A stretch of 64,000 nt of DNA from Deltaproteobacteria bacterium ADurb.Bin207 (GTDB taxonomy: Bacteria > Myxococcota_A > Polyangia > Polyangiales > Polyangiaceae): positions 124,001 through 188,000 of the forward strand of contig MWCO01000002.1 of NCBI GenBank assembly GCA_002070115.1, given 5' to 3'. Made by a program: the position numbers and the translations under genes. Position 1 is the first letter of the stretch, and each line of letters begins with the position of its first letter. The notes under the pieces were generated by a model. That model was not told the origin of the DNA and made no database searches. It was given only the letters and a program-made list of their open reading frames with translations. Of this stretch, positions 43,801 to 53,213 are shown one piece after another.

Positions 43801-46800
43801 ATTCGAAACGCTTCGAGCGCTTCGGTTGGCTCGGCCATCTCGGAGGCAAGTAGTTTTCCGATTTCCCGTCGAAGCGAGGCTCGCTCCTTTTTATCTTCCG
43901 CGATGGTGGCTTCTTGCCGTAAGGTTTCAAGCAGTTCGGGCCACATTTTTTCTACACGGAACAGCGTTTCGAGTTTCGACAGCACGTTTTTGTCCGCGCC
44001 CCGCACTTCCAACGCCTGTCGCAACACGTCGATAGCCGCCTGGTTATCCTCGAGGTCTTTCTGATACCGGTTCGCCGCTTTGAGGAGCATGTCGTATTTG
44101 AGATCTTCCTCGGCCTCACCTTCCGCAAGTTCGACGCGCCGCTGATAGAGTTCGACGAGTTTATCTCCCGCATTGCGCGCCTCTAGAAGATCGATCAACG
44201 CATCGATGGTCGATGCACTTGCGGGTTCCAATTCGAGAGCGTGCTCGAACGCTTCGATGGCGCCGTGCGCATCTTCGAGCATGTCTCGTTTGCATTCTCC
44301 GACTCTTCTCCATGCCAAAGCGCGATCTTCATCGCTTCCGATCAGCTCGGCTTTTTTCATGAGTACGGAGACAAGGACTTGCCAATCCGCGAGCAGCATC
44401 GATAGCACGTCCATTTTTTCGAGCGGCTCGGCATCCGTTTCGTCCAATTGGTGCAATCGGCTGTAGGCATCGAGGGCACGACGAGGGTCATCTCGTTTTT
44501 CATCGTGGATGGTGGCAAGAGCCGAAAGCAGGTCACGCTTGCCGCTGTGTTCCGCAGCTTCAATACCTTCTTCGTATGCCTCGGCAAGCTCATCCCACGC
44601 GCCAAGCGTCCCTGCCAGCCGTTCCAACTCCTGCCGAATGTCCATGTCTTCGGCATCGATTTCGAAGGCGGCGCGGAACGCATCGAAGGCACGTTGATTG
44701 TCTTTTCCTCTCAACTCCCACAAACGGGCAGTTTCACGGAGAATAGCAACGCGTTCCAGCTCGTCCGTGGACAGGTCGAAGCGCTGTGCATTGAGGTAGA
44801 TTTGCTTGCGCCAATCATCGGCGCCCTCGTAAAGCGGCAGCAAGATATCCACGACGCGCGCTTTTTGATCTTCTCTCGCCAGTAGCGCCTCGAGTTCGGC
44901 AATGGCCAGGTTATTCGAGGGAACCTGCCTTACGATCTCCTCGAGCTGATCGACCGCCGAATCGGCGTCGTTCATTTCATCACGATACAGGCGCGCCAGA
45001 GCGAGACGATACTCACAAGCCCGATCCACATCCGAATCGTTTTCTGCCCTTCGGGCATACAGCTCGGCGAGATCGGCGAAGCGTTCCCGTTGTCGGTACA
45101 GCTCGGTAAGAGCGTCGAGGGAAACACTATCGTTTTCATCGACATCGAGAGCGGCGCAGTAGGTTTCAATGGCCTTGTCGGGCTCTTGGAGGGCCGTACG
45201 TTCGAGTTCGGCGATCGTGTGAAGTATCCGGATGCGGTCTTCCGGTTCGAATCGATGATCCAGGGCTCCTTGATAAAGCTCCACCCGGTCTTTGGCTCGC
45301 TGGGCATCGATGAGCAACTTGTCGATGGCATCGAACAAGACAGTGGAATCGGGTTCGAAAGCCAGTGCGCGGCGATAATGCAGCAGCGATTTTTCCGTGT
45401 CTCCGAGAGAGGCAAAGAGTTCGCCCGTGCGACGCGCCAGGCTTGCGGTGGCTTCATCATCCGACACCACGTGTTCGAGTTCCGCGGCGAAAATCTCGGC
45501 CAAGCGCCGCTCGGCACCCGCCACGCGGGCTTGGCTTTCGAGCTGCTTCCACGTATCACGGTCCGTAATATCTTCATGAAGCAGCTTTGCCGTCGTCTCC
45601 AAAGCCGCCGAGAAGTCCTCTTCCTGCTCTTCTTGCATGACAGCCAAACGACGGAGCAATTCCCTTCGTTTATCCGTATCGGGACAGGCATCCAATCGCG
45701 CGGCGATGGTTCGTTTTACCTTTTTCCAATCGGCCCTGCCGAGGTAGAACGGTTCGAGCATTTCCGCGGCACGAGCGCGATTTTCCGGGTCTTGAGCACT
45801 GTCCAGCAGTCGCTCGAGTTCCGCAATCGCAGCCTCGTTTTGGCTGTCCTCCGCAAGCGCTTCCCCCAACTCATCGAAAGCACGCATCGTATCTCCGAGC
45901 TTTCCTTCCGCGACCTGGGCGATCTTGACGCGAAGCTCGGCCTTGCCCTCCGTGCTTTGCTCGAGTTGCCGTTCGTACAGGGAGATGAGATCGGACGGGC
46001 GCTGTGCCTGCGAATATAGCGTTTCGAGCGCCTCCACGGCTGCCGGATCGAGGTCGATGTCCAAAACGGTTTCGAAAACAGCAATGGCGCCTTCCGAGTC
46101 TTCGAGCACGTCGCTACACAGCTTCGCTTGGCGGAACAACAACTGTTTTCGTTCCTCATCGTTCTCGGCCACGTCCACGCGGCGACGGATGACGTCGAGC
46201 AATGCGGTAGCATCACCGATTTCCTCGTACAACGATTCGAGGGCAACCAAAGCCCTGCGGTCGTCACCACGAATATCCAACGCTCGGATATAGTGTTCGC
46301 GCGCGAGTTCGCGGTCCGCGAGTTCCGTGCGCGCCAGTTCAGCGATTCGTAACGTGACATCCAATTGTACATCGCCGTCGAGAATGTCCGTCACGACTTC
46401 TCGAAGGAGAGTGACAAGGTCGGAGAAGCGACGTGTCGTCGTAGCCAATCGTTCGACGATTTCGAGCCAGATTGTGATTTCTTCGCTTCCCGCCGCTTCT
46501 TTGGTACCCCGCACGGCGAATCCGAAGGCGCGGGAGGCATCGTCGAGCGGCCCCTCCGCAACACGAACCGCCTGTTGAAGCAGCGAAAGACGCTCGTCGG
46601 GATTCAAAGTGGTGTCGGCTTCAATCTCAACGACACGCAGCAGTTTTTCATTGTCACCATCGGCTTCGTACAACGGGTGCAATACCTGAGCCGCCTCTCG
46701 CTTCGCTCCTTCTTCCGTCAGCAAGCGTTCCAGAGCCTCCCGACTCGGTTTATGACTCGGATCCACCGTCAATGCTTGCCGGAAAGCATCCAGGGCACCG

Positions 46801-49800
46801 TCGAGGTCTTGCAAATGTTCGCGGCGCACATCGCCCAACCTCACCAATAAGGCGAGCCGATCGGCTGGCTCATCGGCCAGGTTCAAGTGCGTGTCGATAC
46901 AATCGGACAAGTCCGTCCACCGCTCTGCTTTTTCATAAAGTGTTTCGAGCGCTTCCAGGGTCGAGGGGTCGGGACCGTAATCTTCGACGATGGCGCGCCA
47001 CGCAAGCGTGGCTTCGGATACATCCTGGAGCTGATTGGTTAGGGTTTCGGCGATACGAACCATCAAGCGACGACGTTCATCGGCGTCTTCGGCGCCGTCA
47101 TGACGCGTTCGCAACACGCTCACCAAGTCCCGCCATGCTTGGACTTTCTCGAACAACCGTTCGAGCGCCACAAGGGCGGCCGGATCGACGGGGTCATCCT
47201 CGAGTCTCGACCGCCAGGCATCGATTGCCCCAGGCCAATCCTCCAAGATGTTTTCGCAGATCTCGCCCAGTCGGCTGTAGATTTCGGCTCGACGCTGGGC
47301 ATCATCTTCCAGTTTTACCTCGGTGCGAAGCACTTCGACCAAGGCAACGTGGTTTTCCAGACCCGCATAAATTTCCTCCAGCGCCCGTCCGGCAGGCAGC
47401 ACGAGGTTCGGGTCAGCGGGGTCAATCGCCAACACACGACGATACACGGCTTCGGCCCGTTCGACATCGGAGAGGTGATCTCGGTAAATGGAAGCGACAT
47501 CCATGAGGATGGCGCCTTGAACATCGGGGGTAAGGGAAAGCACGGCCGCTTGTGTCAGCACCTTGGCTGCCGTCTCGTGCTCTCCAATTCTCCTACCGAT
47601 GTCGATGAGTCGGGACCGTGCGTGGCCATCAATCGGATCGAGTGGCACAAGCTTGGTCAAGGCTTCAAAAGCACCTTGATCATCGGCAAGCCTTTCATCA
47701 CGCAAGGCGGCCATGCGCCGGAGCAATTCTCTTCGCTCCGATTCATCCTCGGTCACTTCGAGGCGAATATCGAGAACACGAACCAGATCCCTGATTTCGT
47801 CGCGATTTTCGTAAACCTCTTCCAACACTCGCGCGGCACGAGCGCGCAACGCCGGCACCGTAAGCAACCGTTCCGCCAAGTCGCGCGCTTCCTGCTCGCT
47901 CGGGCGAAGATGCAAGACGTCTTCCACGTGGGGCATGGCGTTGACAGGATTGCCAAGGTTATCGAGGTGGAGCTTTCCAAGGCGCAACTTGATGGCGATA
48001 AGGTCGGATTCCCCTGCCCGATTCAGCCGACCTTCCAACAAGGAGACCAGTTTGTCATACCGTTTTTCCGAAGCGTATAGCTTCTCGAGAGCCATCGTCG
48101 CCGTACCATGCAGCGGATCGATGTCCAAAATCCGTTCGTAATAGTCGATCGACTTGCTCGGATCCTCGATGATGTCCTCGCAAATCATGGCAACTTCAGC
48201 AAGAAACTCGATGCGACGCGCGCCGTCGGTGGTACCGGTGATGGCGCGAGCGTATAAGGCTTCCAGGTCTTGCCAACGTTCACGCGACATGAGGATCTCC
48301 TTGAGATCCTTGAAGGCTTCCTCGTTGGCCGGCTGACGAGCCAATACGCGCTCGAGGTACGGAATGGCGGCATCTTGATCGCCAATATGCTCACGACACA
48401 GCTTCGCCGCGCGCTGACACAATTCCACCTCGATATCATCGGGCAACGACAATTGCGTATCGAGAACCGATCGATACACCTGGGCCAGTTCCCCAGGCCT
48501 TTCGACCACGATCGACAAATCTCGAGCACGATCCCAAAGTGAAACCTGCTCAGGGAACTCCGTCACCGCTTTGAGTACGACATCGAAAGCCGTACTCGCA
48601 TCGCGCATTTTCAATTCATACACGTCGATCAGCCGAAGGAGCAGTTGCAAACGCTCTTGGGAATCGGTCGTGGCATCGACGAGCAGCGCAAGCGCATCTG
48701 CCTCGCGCGTGGGATCTCCCAAATCCGCATGCACACCCACCAACAGCGACGCAGCACGCGCGCGTGTTTCCTCGGTTCCTACAAGCGCATCGAGGACAGC
48801 GATCGCTCGAGCCGAGTCTGCATCATGCTCCAGCGCCCGTTGTACCGCATCGAGGGCATCCAAGGGTCGTTGCAAACGCTGCACATACAATTCCGCAAGC
48901 ACCAATTCCAATTCCCCCCGCTCCGCTCCCTGCTTTTGATCCCGATGGGTTTCCACGATCTGCGCCGCTGCCGCAGCATTTCCTTCCGCCAAAAGCAGCC
49001 GTGGCAACGATGTGAGCGCTTGCGTATTGGAAGGGTCCAACTGCAACGTTCGACGATACAAGGCGATGGCACCGTCGGGCGACGAGAACGCATCTTCTTC
49101 GAGAGTTGCCCATTCCGTAAGCAGAGCGATTTTGGAAGAGTCGTCGGCTCGTTCGATCCGGAGTTCGAACAGCCAGCGCAAGTCATCCTGCCGTGCGGCA
49201 GCGCGCAAGATTCGGTCCAGGGTTTTCAGGATATCGATGTCGGAAGGGTCTTCTGCCACGATCTGACGATAGGTCTTGATGGCATCTTCCATTCGACCGA
49301 GGTCGGAGGCGTACACATTGGCAAGCCGAAGCTGAAGCGCGCGGATTTCGTCCGCTGGCATATCTGGGTCGTTGGCAATCCGTTTTTCCAGCGCTTCTAC
49401 GAAAGGCTCCCACAAAGCCGCAGCCCTCGCATACCCTTCGAGCAGTTCGAGAGCGCCTTCAGCATCCGGTGCCAAGTCGAAAGCGCGGCGGGCATACGTC
49501 AAGGCGGCTTCCTTGTCGGACAGACGGTTTCCCGTCACGTCCGCGAGTTTGCGAAGCAACTCGAGTTGTCGCTCGGGGTCTTCGGAACGCGCGAGCAGGA
49601 TTTCATACAATGCAGGCAGACGACTCCAACGCTCGTCTTTTTCATAGATGGGCACCAAGGCATTGGCCGCGCGCAAGTCATCGGGCCGTACGCTCAACAC
49701 GCGCTCATACGCGCGAAAAGCTCGTTCGGGGGCCTGAAGCTTCGACTCAAAAACCTCGGCAACTCGGAAGGATAGATCGACTTTCGATTCGGTCACGGTC

Positions 49801-52013
49801 GTTCGATCCGCGGCCGATGACAACACCTCCGCAAGCCCCTCCCAATCGTCATTTTGTCCGTATAACTCAGTGATCGCGTCAAAATCCTCCGCGGCCAAGT
49901 AGGCGTCGCGAAGCACACGCATGGCGCGAGAATGGTCCGGTCGGATTTCGAGCACACGACGCCAGGCCGAAGCAGCCCGGCGAGGGTCGTTCAGCCTTTC
50001 CGCGTATACGCCACCAAGCTTCTGCAGCACGGCAATTCGGGCGTTTTCGTCTTCGGCTGTCTGCACCCGTCGCTCCAGCACTTGCGCTACCGTTTCGTAA
50101 TCCTTGTCACGTTCACCCTGTTTTTCGAGGGCATCCATGACTCCCGGCGCGTGCGGATCGATCTCCAAAATCTGTTTGTAAAGGGCGATGGCATCCGCGG
50201 CACGGTCAAGTCTCTCCGCTGCCAATTTGGCCATCTCCGTGAGCAGCCGAACCTTCGTCTCTTCATCGGCATACTCGACTTCTTTGCCGAGAAGACCGAA
50301 GAGCTGCGGCCAAGCGCGGCGACGTTGGTATAGGTCACGCAACCGCTGCCTGGCTTCTTCATCTGTTGGATCCAAGGCGAAAACGCGCTCGAACACATCC
50401 GTAGCGTTTTGCACGTTCTGGAATTGCTCCATCCACCGCTTTCCCGCCGATCGAAGTAACGAAAGTTTCTCTTGCGGATCGTCGGAAAGCTCCGCGAGTT
50501 TCTGCTGATGAACCAACAGGTCCCGCCATCGCTGCAAGGACTCGTACACACGACAAAGCTCTCGCACGGCCGCCACATCGCTGTCGTCGAGGGCCAAGAT
50601 TTGGCCGAGTACGGTCACCAAAGCGCTGTCGCTCTTGATGTGGTCACGATATACCGCCGCAATCTCACGAAGAACTTCGAGACGCCCCTGCGCATCGTCC
50701 GCGGCAATGGCATCGAGGTCCTGCCGAAGAACGTCGACAAGGGAAGTCCAGGCACTCGTTTGACGGTACAGACGCTTGAGCGCACCACGGGCTTCGCGGT
50801 TTCCGGGGTCCTGACGCAACAGAGCCTTGTATTGTTCGATGGCTTTGTGGACGTCTTCCTGGTTCTCGGCGAGTTGAGCGATCTCCGCGGCAAGCTGTGC
50901 TTTCTGATCGCCATCGGGCAAAGAGCGCTGAGCATCGGTCAAAATGGTGATGAGTCGGGAGGTATCCTTGCGCTGCTCACACCACGTTCGATAGAAACTG
51001 AGCATGCCAAGGTGAGCGGGTTCGGTGCGTCGCACCTTGTCGAAGTACGGTTCTGCAAGGTCGGGTTCTCCCCGCATGCGCCAATGGACCATGGCGATTT
51101 GAAGCAGGATCCCGAGGTCCTGCCCGGACTTGAAAGCACCGCTTCGAAGATGATCTTCGTACAAGGCAACGAGATGATCCCATTGCTCTTCCCGACTGAA
51201 GTAGTCAGACAGGAAGTTCATGGCCTCCGGATACCCAGGGACGAGGTCGAGCGCTCTTTCGTAGGCAGCAACACCACGCGCTTCGGCCCCGAGCTTTCGT
51301 ACGACGACTCTGGCCAAGCGCAACCACGCGGCGAACCTTTCCTCTCGGACCGGTGACTCCGTTGCCAGAATTTCGAGGATTCGACACGCGTCGTTCCATC
51401 GCTCCACCTGTCGGTAGACACGCTCCAACAACATGCAGGCACGACGATTGCGGGGATCGAGTTCGATGGCCTGTTCGAGCAAAGCCATGAGTTCATCAAG
51501 GTCGAGTTGCTCCCGCCCGAACCGGAACTTGGCTTCGGCCACCCAAGACAGCATCGAGCTTCGAATGGACGAATCCTCGACTCCTTTGGCCTCTTCGAGC
51601 TTTCGTTCGGCCAATTCCTCCCAAACGGCGCGCTGGTCCTCGACACGCGCCATCGCTTCCGTGGCCGTCGGATCGTCCGGGCGAAGGTCCAGCCACCGCT
51701 TATAAACATCGACCGCTCGCTTGTCGTCGAGTAACTCGTCCTCCAACACACGAGCGAGTTCCGCCAACCGTGCGACTTCTTTTGAGGAACCTTGACATTG
51801 AGCGATCTCATACTCGAGCAGATTGGCGACAGCGGACCACTCTCGCCGGGTTTCGTGTTCCCTTCGGGCCGCTCCGAGCAGGTCGATCAGTTCCTCATCG
51901 GATAATCCCACATCAGGCGAGGTGAGGGCATCCTGCAATTCGAGCCAGGCAGCCTCGTTGTCTTCGTCGTCTTGCAACAACCCAAGAGCATTTCGAATCT
52001 TCTGCGAGCTCAT
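40803..52013 (-). CDS. giant TPR-like repeat protein, 3,736 residues
   Basis: ATG 52013 has GGAG five bases upstream and begins MSSQKIRNALGLLQDDEDN; the frame runs 76 codons further without support. The product is one uninterrupted alpha-solenoid of TPR-like units about 72 to 95 residues long, roughly 45-50 in number. The unit reads approximately 'R..LL.RLA.l....L.D...Ai..y..vLeldP....A...Le.LY....rW.dL...le.r...a.d'. It is rich in Asp and Glu, has no signal peptide, membrane helix or catalytic motif, and should be a cytoplasmic scaffold. The acyltransferase gene starts 4 bases after its stop. The last units (40850-41500) are closest to ordinary TPRs. The role is unknown; similar very long TPR proteins occur in other Myxococcota. 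Confidence 0.93.
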   Translation of the reverse strand: MSSQKIRNALGLLQDDEDNEAAWLELQDALTSPDVGLSDEELIDLLGAARREHETRREWSAVANLLEYEIAQCQGSSKEVARLAELARVLEDELLDDKRAVDVYKRWLDLRPDDPTATEAMARVEDQRAVWEELAERKLEEAKGVEDSSIRSSMLSWVAEAKFRFGREQLDLDELMALLEQAIELDPRNRRACMLLERVYRQVERWNDACRILEILATESPVREERFAAWLRLARVVVRKLGAEARGVAAYERALDLVPGYPEAMNFLSDYFSREEQWDHLVALYEDHLRSGAFKSGQDLGILLQIAMVHWRMRGEPDLAEPYFDKVRRTEPAHLGMLSFYRTWCEQRKDTSRLITILTDAQRSLPDGDQKAQLAAEIAQLAENQEDVHKAIEQYKALLRQDPGNREARGALKRLYRQTSAWTSLVDVLRQDLDAIAADDAQGRLEVLREIAAVYRDHIKSDSALVTVLGQILALDDSDVAAVRELCRVYESLQRWRDLLVHQQKLAELSDDPQEKLSLLRSAGKRWMEQFQNVQNATDVFERVFALDPTDEEARQRLRDLYQRRRAWPQLFGLLGKEVEYADEETKVRLLTEMAKLAAERLDRAADAIALYKQILEIDPHAPGVMDALEKQGERDKDYETVAQVLERRVQTAEDENARIAVLQKLGGVYAERLNDPRRAASAWRRVLEIRPDHSRAMRVLRDAYLAAEDFDAITELYGQNDDWEGLAEVLSSAADRTTVTESKVDLSFRVAEVFESKLQAPERAFRAYERVLSVRPDDLRAANALVPIYEKDERWSRLPALYEILLARSEDPERQLELLRKLADVTGNRLSDKEAALTYARRAFDLAPDAEGALELLEGYARAAALWEPFVEALEKRIANDPDMPADEIRALQLRLANVYASDLGRMEDAIKTYRQIVAEDPSDIDILKTLDRILRAAARQDDLRWLFELRIERADDSSKIALLTEWATLEEDAFSSPDGAIALYRRTLQLDPSNTQALTSLPRLLLAEGNAAAAAQIVETHRDQKQGAERGELELVLAELYVQRLQRPLDALDAVQRALEHDADSARAIAVLDALVGTEETRARAASLLVGVHADLGDPTREADALALLVDATTDSQERLQLLLRLIDVYELKMRDASTAFDVVLKAVTEFPEQVSLWDRARDLSIVVERPGELAQVYRSVLDTQLSLPDDIEVELCQRAAKLCREHIGDQDAAIPYLERVLARQPANEEAFKDLKEILMSRERWQDLEALYARAITGTTDGARRIEFLAEVAMICEDIIEDPSKSIDYYERILDIDPLHGTATMALEKLYASEKRYDKLVSLLEGRLNRAGESDLIAIKLRLGKLHLDNLGNPVNAMPHVEDVLHLRPSEQEARDLAERLLTVPALRARAARVLEEVYENRDEIRDLVRVLDIRLEVTEDESERRELLRRMAALRDERLADDQGAFEALTKLVPLDPIDGHARSRLIDIGRRIGEHETAAKVLTQAAVLSLTPDVQGAILMDVASIYRDHLSDVERAEAVYRRVLAIDPADPNLVLPAGRALEEIYAGLENHVALVEVLRTEVKLEDDAQRRAEIYSRLGEICENILEDWPGAIDAWRSRLEDDPVDPAALVALERLFEKVQAWRDLVSVLRTRHDGAEDADERRRLMVRIAETLTNQLQDVSEATLAWRAIVEDYGPDPSTLEALETLYEKAERWTDLSDCIDTHLNLADEPADRLALLVRLGDVRREHLQDLDGALDAFRQALTVDPSHKPSREALERLLTEEGAKREAAQVLHPLYEADGDNEKLLRVVEIEADTTLNPDERLSLLQQAVRVAEGPLDDASRAFGFAVRGTKEAAGSEEITIWLEIVERLATTTRRFSDLVTLLREVVTDILDGDVQLDVTLRIAELARTELADRELAREHYIRALDIRGDDRRALVALESLYEEIGDATALLDVIRRRVDVAENDEERKQLLFRQAKLCSDVLEDSEGAIAVFETVLDIDLDPAAVEALETLYSQAQRPSDLISLYERQLEQSTEGKAELRVKIAQVAEGKLGDTMRAFDELGEALAEDSQNEAAIAELERLLDSAQDPENRARAAEMLEPFYLGRADWKKVKRTIAARLDACPDTDKRRELLRRLAVMQEEQEEDFSAALETTAKLLHEDITDRDTWKQLESQARVAGAERRLAEIFAAELEHVVSDDEATASLARRTGELFASLGDTEKSLLHYRRALAFEPDSTVLFDAIDKLLIDAQRAKDRVELYQGALDHRFEPEDRIRILHTIAELERTALQEPDKAIETYCAALDVDENDSVSLDALTELYRQRERFADLAELYARRAENDSDVDRACEYRLALARLYRDEMNDADSAVDQLEEIVRQVPSNNLAIAELEALLAREDQKARVVDILLPLYEGADDWRKQIYLNAQRFDLSTDELERVAILRETARLWELRGKDNQRAFDAFRAAFEIDAEDMDIRQELERLAGTLGAWDELAEAYEEGIEAAEHSGKRDLLSALATIHDEKRDDPRRALDAYSRLHQLDETDAEPLEKMDVLSMLLADWQVLVSVLMKKAELIGSDEDRALAWRRVGECKRDMLEDAHGAIEAFEHALELEPASASTIDALIDLLEARNAGDKLVELYQRRVELAEGEAEEDLKYDMLLKAANRYQKDLEDNQAAIDVLRQALEVRGADKNVLSKLETLFRVEKMWPELLETLRQEATIAEDKKERASLRREIGKLLASEMAEPTEALEAFRMVLEEAPEDRDTIEAVREIGEGFEDLRLDAADILEPVLRNTSQFDMLVTVMEMRLLAQHDVAERALTLRSIATVLHDSLHNTERALEALLRALAETPEDTGLHDDIERMAEAASNGFQQYADVLEERAGKTFDAALATDLWKRLGRICEQKLENDKRAVEALSRALDQAGDEPELLASLDRLHSKLGNTRELNEILDRRVHVETTPEGQADLYHRIAVLQLESFDDKMTALENLRQALDHVPTHEKACDTLEKLTEDKNLFEDTAAALEGVYRARGDFSRLASLYEKRVSFAEDPSERLRLRLDLAGVLEEQAEDPKRAQRVIEAALEDDVCDSDVLAKLEQLAGANQQWTEACKAFHGALSKADGLDPMTLRDLYVRLADWYRIRLADGKSAESAMQQALHVDPDNLELLQAIEELQREPGRERDLIATLRRRAILDLDTEKRRELFREAKTLAHAVLADDELTEQVLRQLIELDDGYLWPYEELTQLREKKEDFAEVVELLLKRAELTAHGPDSLQLRHQAAEVLSSQLQEPERALKIYEEVFEADPMDSKAASALRKLYADQKRFKDLSELLGRLIDVASDASERTKLRLELVDLLVSRFDQVDEAVFVLLSVLDEEPGQTDAVVVLSQLYERTERIRDLADLLDTQIKLAKENGQAEAELTFTVRLGEVYETRLGDKQKAIDTFGAVLERDPSHKQALEALGRLYEATGDKQKAVETLERLLALLEGDEAVTLALRLAGIFDLMEDESGARRVLERGLAANPASAEVREMLRKLYERTGAWAEVAAMLAQDAENASDPADKVKLLQRAADIHMTKRNDAATAAKLLDQASELAPDDRELLLSLCDAYSASGRGKDAISALEKIVESYGGKRVKELAAIHHRLAKAHVSEGNKEQGLAELDQAFRITPGNLAILVDLGRLALDLGDLDRAQKTFRALLLQRLDDKAPITKAEVFYYLGEISHRQGETQRAIQMLERALENDASFEKAKELYEKLKA

Positions 52014-52513
52014 CGTCACTCCATCCAGGAGGTCGTCGTTCAACAGGAACGAGATTCGGTTCGAAAGCGGGTACCCAAATGGCACGCCAACGGCTCGTGC
52101 CCTTTTCCGCGCTTCACCGAGTCTTCCGGAAACCAATGGTCCCAGGAAAGGGCACCCGCTGAGGGTCAGGATGCTACGCCGCAGGGGTCGTGGATACAAG
52201 ACACGCCAGTCGTTAAGGCGGATAGAGAAGGAAATCGTCAACCGGAGCTTGACTTTGGGAACGGGATCGGCTTTCGGGCGAGGGCTGACGCGCTATTATT
52301 CATATTTTTCTAAGTAGTTATACAATATATATATTCCTTATTTATGATTTCGAATTGGAAGCGTCATTTCGCTGATGACAGGGAAATAAGTTTCACGGTT
52401 TCCCCTCCATCGCAAGCTTGCGTTTGCCCGCGCTCGATGTGCTATGATGCGGCAAGCTATTCGTAGCGTTGCCGATGCCGATGGCGCGTTACGCTCATCA
52501 CGCGAGACTTCCG
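52014..52513. other. divergent intergenic region with AT-rich tract
   Basis: This 500-bp gap separates the giant TPR gene (minus) and lolA (plus). The section 52300-52370 is strikingly AT-rich for this DNA and holds the palindrome AATATATATATT (52324-52335). A promoter candidate for lolA lies at 52418-52448. The frame upstream of 52013 is open to 52241 but lacks a start signal. Confidence 0.45.
52418..52448 (+). promoter_or_regulatory. candidate promoter of lolA
   Basis: TATGAT (52443-52448) matches the -10 consensus at five of six positions. TTGCGT (52418-52423) is a poor -35 at 19 bp. A start near 52455 would leave a 20-60 base leader depending on the lolA start codon. Confidence 0.3.
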
Positions 52514-53197
52514 ATGCACAGCCTCCAGAAGGTCGCAATTATTCTTTGCGCTCTTATTGCTACACTCGTTCTCATTTTCACCATTGGAACGACTGCCAGA
52601 GCCGCCGAGCCACCGACAGCGGATCAAGTCGCTTCCCGTGTTCAGGCATTTTACAATCAGACCCGAACCTTTCAGGCTCGGTTCCAGCAAGACTATACCG
52701 TCAAGGCGTTCAACAAGCGCAAGCGTTCCACCGGACAAGTGTGTTTCGAACGTCCGGGCAAAATGAGTTGGAAATATGACAATCCCAACGGAAACCGGGT
52801 GGTATCCAACGGCGCGACGTTGAAAGTCTATGAAAAAGACAACAAACAAATGTTCGAGCAGCCCATCAACGATTCCCAGTATCCAGCCGCGCTCGCGTTT
52901 TTGATGGGCAAGGGGGATTTGAAGAAAACCTTCACCTTACGGCTTCTCGATGCAAAACGGATGAACTTCGAAGGGGGGTATGTGTTGGAAGGCACCCCCA
53001 AATCTCCCACCCCTGCCTACCAAAAAGTGTTGATGTACGTCGACGCCTCCACAGCGCAAGTCCGTCGCATGCTCATTCTCGACGCCCAGGGGAACCGGAA
53101 TATGTTCACCTTCGACAACCCCGTGGTCAATACCAGCATTCCATCGGGGGAATTCAACTTCGATCCCCCCAAGGGAACCACGATCGTTCATCCGTGA
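52514..53197 (+). CDS. lolA: outer-membrane lipoprotein carrier LolA
   Basis: The 227-residue form starts at ATG 52514, directly before a signal peptide (VAIILCALIATLVLIFTIG, cleavage after ARA); in-frame ATGs at 52475 and 52481 would add a basic extension. The mature protein has the LolA pattern: VQAFYNQTRTFQARFQQDY, STGQVCFERPGKMSWKYDNP, VSNGATLKVYEKDNKQ, and PALAFLMGKGDL. The C-terminal NTSIPSGEFNFDPPKGT matches the family end 'F.f.pP.g'. It shuttles lipoproteins from LolCDE to the outer membrane, fitting the many lipoproteins encoded here. It converges with ruvC across 16 bp. Confidence 0.92.
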   Translation: MHSLQKVAIILCALIATLVLIFTIGTTARAAEPPTADQVASRVQAFYNQTRTFQARFQQDYTVKAFNKRKRSTGQVCFERPGKMSWKYDNPNGNRVVSNGATLKVYEKDNKQMFEQPINDSQYPAALAFLMGKGDLKKTFTLRLLDAKRMNFEGGYVLEGTPKSPTPAYQKVLMYVDASTAQVRRMLILDAQGNRNMFTFDNPVVNTSIPSGEFNFDPPKGTTIVHP

Positions 53198-53213
53198 TGG
53201 CATTGGGGCGCGG

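Noticed and set aside
40803-52013. Possible DNA-level tandem duplication or CRISPR-like periodicity in the giant gene
   Set aside because: Repeats are visible only at protein level and are too diverged at DNA level; there are no identical repeats with unique spacers.
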